A stretch of DNA of 64,000 nt from Paludisphaera soli (GTDB lineage: Bacteria; Planctomycetota; Planctomycetia; Isosphaerales; Isosphaeraceae). Within the stretch, counting starts at the first letter, position 1; every line of letters starts with the position of its first letter. Below, in pieces: positions 61,977 through 64,000 of this stretch. A program made the translations under genes and the position numbers. The notes beneath the pieces were generated by a model that saw only the letters and a program-made list of their open reading frames with translations, searched no databases and was not told the DNA's origin. The stretch lies in contig NZ_JAALJI010000002.1 of assembly GCF_011064595.1 (NCBI RefSeq), forward strand, positions 124,001 through 188,000, written 5' to 3'.

Positions 61977-62513
61977 ATGATGTCGACGACGATGCCGGTG
62001 AGTGCTCGGATCTCCAACTTCTCCACCCGCGCGACCCGCCTCGACGCCGCGACGGCGGCGAGGCCTTTCGGCCCGACCGAGGATCTCTCGGGGCTGAGTT
62101 CCTTCCATCTAGCGGATCGTCTCGCCCAGGTCTGGACCCGGAACGCCCGTCGGCTTGAAGGCCTGGACGACCTTCGCGATCGGATCGACGCGGCGCGTCG
62201 GCACCTCGCGACGTCGACCGCGGGTCGGAAGCTCGGCGAGGTCTACCTGAGGCGCCTCCTGGAGAAGCAGGACGCGTGCCGGGCCGCCTTGCGGGCCGAC
62301 CGTCGGGCTGCGTTGGCCCTGGTCCGCGAATGCGAAGCCCGCAGTCGCAACGCCGAGTCCCCCTCCCTGCTCCGCCGCGCCGTCGTCGTCTTGACGGCCC
62401 TACCTCCCCTCACGTCTCGAATCAAGCCTTCCAGCCCTCGGACTGCTCGATCCTGCCCACCAGGCAAGGTGGATCGGCCCCCCCACGCCCAGCTAGAGCC
62501 GGCAACCGGATAG
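61977..62513 (+). CDS. Hypothetical helical protein
   Basis: A 178-residue product not recognised. Residues about 35-120 are strongly helical and Arg/Asp/Leu-rich (LADRLAQVWTRNARRLEGL, then YLRRLLEKQDACRAAL). Third codon positions are GC-rich there, supporting real coding. The last 50 residues are Pro/Arg-rich with weaker codon bias and may not be authentic. The start is uncertain (61938 is possible). It ends 15 bases before the sigma factor gene, so co-transcription is likely. Confidence 0.5.
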   Translation: MMSTTMPVSARISNFSTRATRLDAATAARPFGPTEDLSGLSSFHLADRLAQVWTRNARRLEGLDDLRDRIDAARRHLATSTAGRKLGEVYLRRLLEKQDACRAALRADRRAALALVRECEARSRNAESPSLLRRAVVVLTALPPLTSRIKPSSPRTARSCPPGKVDRPPHAQLEPATG

Positions 62514-62528
62514 AGCGAGGTGGATGAT

Positions 62529-63287
62529 ATGAATCCGATCGAGATGCGACGCCTGCATTGTGATCGACGCGTGCCCCGCACCGATTTCCCGAGCCGGACC
62601 AATCCGGCCCGCCCCCCCACGACCCCGTCGGAGCCGGCGCGGCGTCCCGACAAGCCTCGGGCGGACGCCTCCTACCCCGCCCGCTGCAACCCCAACCCCC
62701 GTCCCCCGCTCAACGACGTCCAGCGCGAGCTGGCGATGCGTTACCTCCCCCTGGCCCGCGCGCTGGCCCAGGGATTCGCGAAGTCCTGGCCGGCGGGGCG
62801 CGACGACTTCCAGGCTTCGGCCTGCCTCGCCCTGGTGGAGGCGGCCCAGGGGTTCGACGAATCCAAGGGGGTGGACTTCGCCACGTTCGCCCGGCTGCGG
62901 ATCCGCGGCGCCTTGATCGACGCCCAGCGCGGCTTCTTCTCGGACGGCTGGCGCGGGGCGGTCGAGTTCAAGCCCAAGTTCCAGCCGCTGGGCCCCGACG
63001 CGGAAGGCCGGGGGACGTTGATCGGCGCCTCCGGCGAGGAGCCGGTGGGGACGAGCCTGGAGCGCCAGGACGACGTGGAGTACTGGCTCCGCCGGCTGCC
63101 TTCCCGGCATTCCTCCGCGTTCCGCCTGATCTATCTGGAGGGCAAGACCCAGGAGCAGGCGGCCGAGATCCTGGGCGTCTCCAAGGCGTCCATGTGCCGC
63201 ATGCACCGCGAGACCCTGATCTGGATCGACCAGGCCCGGCTCGCCCAGGACGCCCGCGGCCGCGACCGGCTCTCGGTGGCGGGGTGA
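62529..63287 (+). CDS. FliA/SigB-type sigma-70 factor
   Basis: A 252-residue sigma factor. After a Pro/Arg-rich N-terminal extension of about 60 residues, region 2 (about 65-145) has MRYLPLARALAQGFAKSW, DDFQASACLALVEAAQGFDESKG and FATFARLRIRGALIDAQR, the FliA/SigB/SigF pattern. Region 3 is poorly conserved, and region 4 (about 185-235) contains GKTQEQAAEILGVSKASMCRMH. ATG 62529 is used; GTG 62520 is possible. Confidence 0.9.
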   Translation: MNPIEMRRLHCDRRVPRTDFPSRTNPARPPTTPSEPARRPDKPRADASYPARCNPNPRPPLNDVQRELAMRYLPLARALAQGFAKSWPAGRDDFQASACLALVEAAQGFDESKGVDFATFARLRIRGALIDAQRGFFSDGWRGAVEFKPKFQPLGPDAEGRGTLIGASGEEPVGTSLERQDDVEYWLRRLPSRHSSAFRLIYLEGKTQEQAAEILGVSKASMCRMHRETLIWIDQARLAQDARGRDRLSVAG

Positions 63288-63308
63288 ACGCCTTTCGTTC
63301 GATGCGCG

Positions 63309-63359
63309 GGGACGAACCCGGCGGGCGCGACGCGGATCGCCGCCCCCCGGGTCCGTCCC
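63309..63359. terminator. Long imperfect inverted repeat between convergent genes
   Basis: The 13-base arms GGGACGAACCCGG and CCGGGTCCGTCCC pair with a single mismatch around a 25-base loop. It lies between the sigma factor and the DegT aminotransferase. There is no U-tract. Confidence 0.4.
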
Positions 63360-63387
63360 GTGAGCAAAGCTTGACTCGCCCGTCGGC

Positions 63388-64000
63388 TCAGGCCGCGCGA
63401 TCCGAGAAGAGCGAGGGGTGGGACCGTTCCTGGAGGAACTGGTGCATGGCGCCGACGACCAGCCGCTGTTCGGCCTCGGTCAGCTCGGGGTAGATCGGCA
63501 GGGCGAGGGTCTCCCGCGCGGCGGCCTCGGCACGCGGGAAGTCGCCGTGCTTGTAGCCCAGCGAGGCGAAGCAGGTCTGCAGGTGGAGCGGGATCGGGTA
63601 GTAGACCTCGGTGCCGATCTTGCGGTCCGCCAGGTGCTGCCGCATGTCGTCGCGGAGAGTCTGGGGGACGCGGACCACGAACTGGTTGTAGACGTGGAAG
63701 TTCCCCGGCCGCTCGACCGGCAGGCCGACCATGTCCTCGAGCCCGTGCGAGGCGAAGAGGCTGCGATAGCGGTCGGCGACCTCGCGGCGGCCGGCCGTCC
63801 AGGCGTCGAGGTGGCGGAGCTTGACCCGGAGCACGGCCGCCTGGAGGGCGTCGAGCCGGGAGTTGAGCCCGACCTCGTGGTGGTGGTACTTCGGCTCCAT
63901 GCCGTGGACCCGCAGCCGCGCCATGCGACGGGCCAGCATCGGGTCGTCGGTGGCGATCATGCCGCCGTCGCCGAACCCGCCGAGGTTCTTGGAGGGATAG
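63388..64000 (-). CDS. DegT/DnrJ/EryC1/StrS aminotransferase (partial, 5' end beyond window)
   Basis: The C-terminal 203 or so residues of a sugar aminotransferase. The reading frame runs off the right edge; the first visible residues are YPSKNLGGFGDGG, which hold the PLP lysine. The rest includes GLNSRLDALQAAVLRVKL, FHVYNQFVVRVP and GTEVYYPIPLHLQ, the pattern of 3-aminosugar or UDP-4-amino transaminases. It is a second sugar transaminase besides the one at 15244. Confidence 0.93.
   Translation of the reverse strand, partial: YPSKNLGGFGDGGMIATDDPMLARRMARLRVHGMEPKYHHHEVGLNSRLDALQAAVLRVKLRHLDAWTAGRREVADRYRSLFASHGLEDMVGLPVERPGNFHVYNQFVVRVPQTLRDDMRQHLADRKIGTEVYYPIPLHLQTCFASLGYKHGDFPRAEAAARETLALPIYPELTEAEQRLVVGAMHQFLQERSHPSLFSDRAA

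Noticed and set aside
61574-62026. A 150-residue minus-strand frame in the AT-rich gap
   Set aside because: No recognisable motif. It overlaps the mutY promoter and the start of the plus-strand hypothetical gene, and its codon use is not that of this genome.

Overview
The window is very GC-rich, densely coded DNA with the hallmarks of a Planctomycetota chromosome, most likely family Isosphaeraceae. The pointers are two DUF1559 pseudopilin-like proteins, a serine/threonine kinase divergent from an ECF sigma factor, PVC-type fused dehydrogenase/cytochrome c/HEAT proteins, many small lipoproteins, and a sigma-like protein with a planctomycete-type N-terminal motif. The taxonomic call rests on gene content; no 16S rRNA is present. 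I see no prophage, insertion sequence or CRISPR array. One tRNA (Cys, GCA) is present.

Layout. 1-10.6 kb: lgt; a kinase with an N-terminal zinc-finger-like motif and a C-terminal jelly-roll-like sensor, divergent from an ECF sigma factor; then a DUF1559 protein, a lipoprotein and an 1838-residue fusion enzyme (ceramidase-like, PVC dehydrogenase, HEAT, cytochrome c, and the same jelly-roll-like domain as the kinase). 10.6-15 kb: a methyltransferase, an FHA-MoxR pair and a sirtuin. 15.2-23.1 kb: an envelope glycan block (WecE-like transaminase, WecD-like acetyltransferase, GT2, methyltransferase, two polytopic GT-C-like proteins). 23-27 kb: a cyanophycinase-like peptidase, a MetOD1 protein with a PAS/PAS/HK/REC hybrid kinase, and tRNA-Cys. 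27-34.4 kb: a large secreted protein of unknown function, an RbsD-like protein, a Gfo/Idh oxidoreductase, DinB, a beta-propeller protein, cobalamin adenosyltransferase and an SDR.

34.4-43.3 kb: a CPPC thioredoxin-like protein, a sigma-like factor, a VWA protein, a coupled pair of membrane-anchored proteins carrying three copies of one unnamed domain, and an alcohol dehydrogenase/LsrG-like pair. 43.4-53.5 kb: a GT-C-like protein, a glycosidase-like protein, an orphan response regulator, gamma-glutamyltransferase, a SurA-like isomerase and lipoproteins. 53.5-64 kb: the second DUF1559 protein, an OmpR/HAMP-kinase pair, apt, an aminotransferase, clpX, mutY, a hypothetical gene, a FliA/SigB-like sigma factor, and a DegT-type aminotransferase that runs off the right edge.

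The best candidate for an undescribed system is 914-10623. A zinc-finger kinase with an extracytoplasmic sensor domain faces an ECF sigma factor, and the same sensor domain recurs at the end of the fused oxidative enzyme four genes along. A second candidate is the 38.2-41.7 kb membrane pair. Many convergent gene pairs are separated by perfect GC-rich hairpins without a U-tract, which appears to be the local terminator style. Starts were chosen by eye from ribosome-binding sites, overlaps and signal peptides. All family names come from motif recognition, not database searches.
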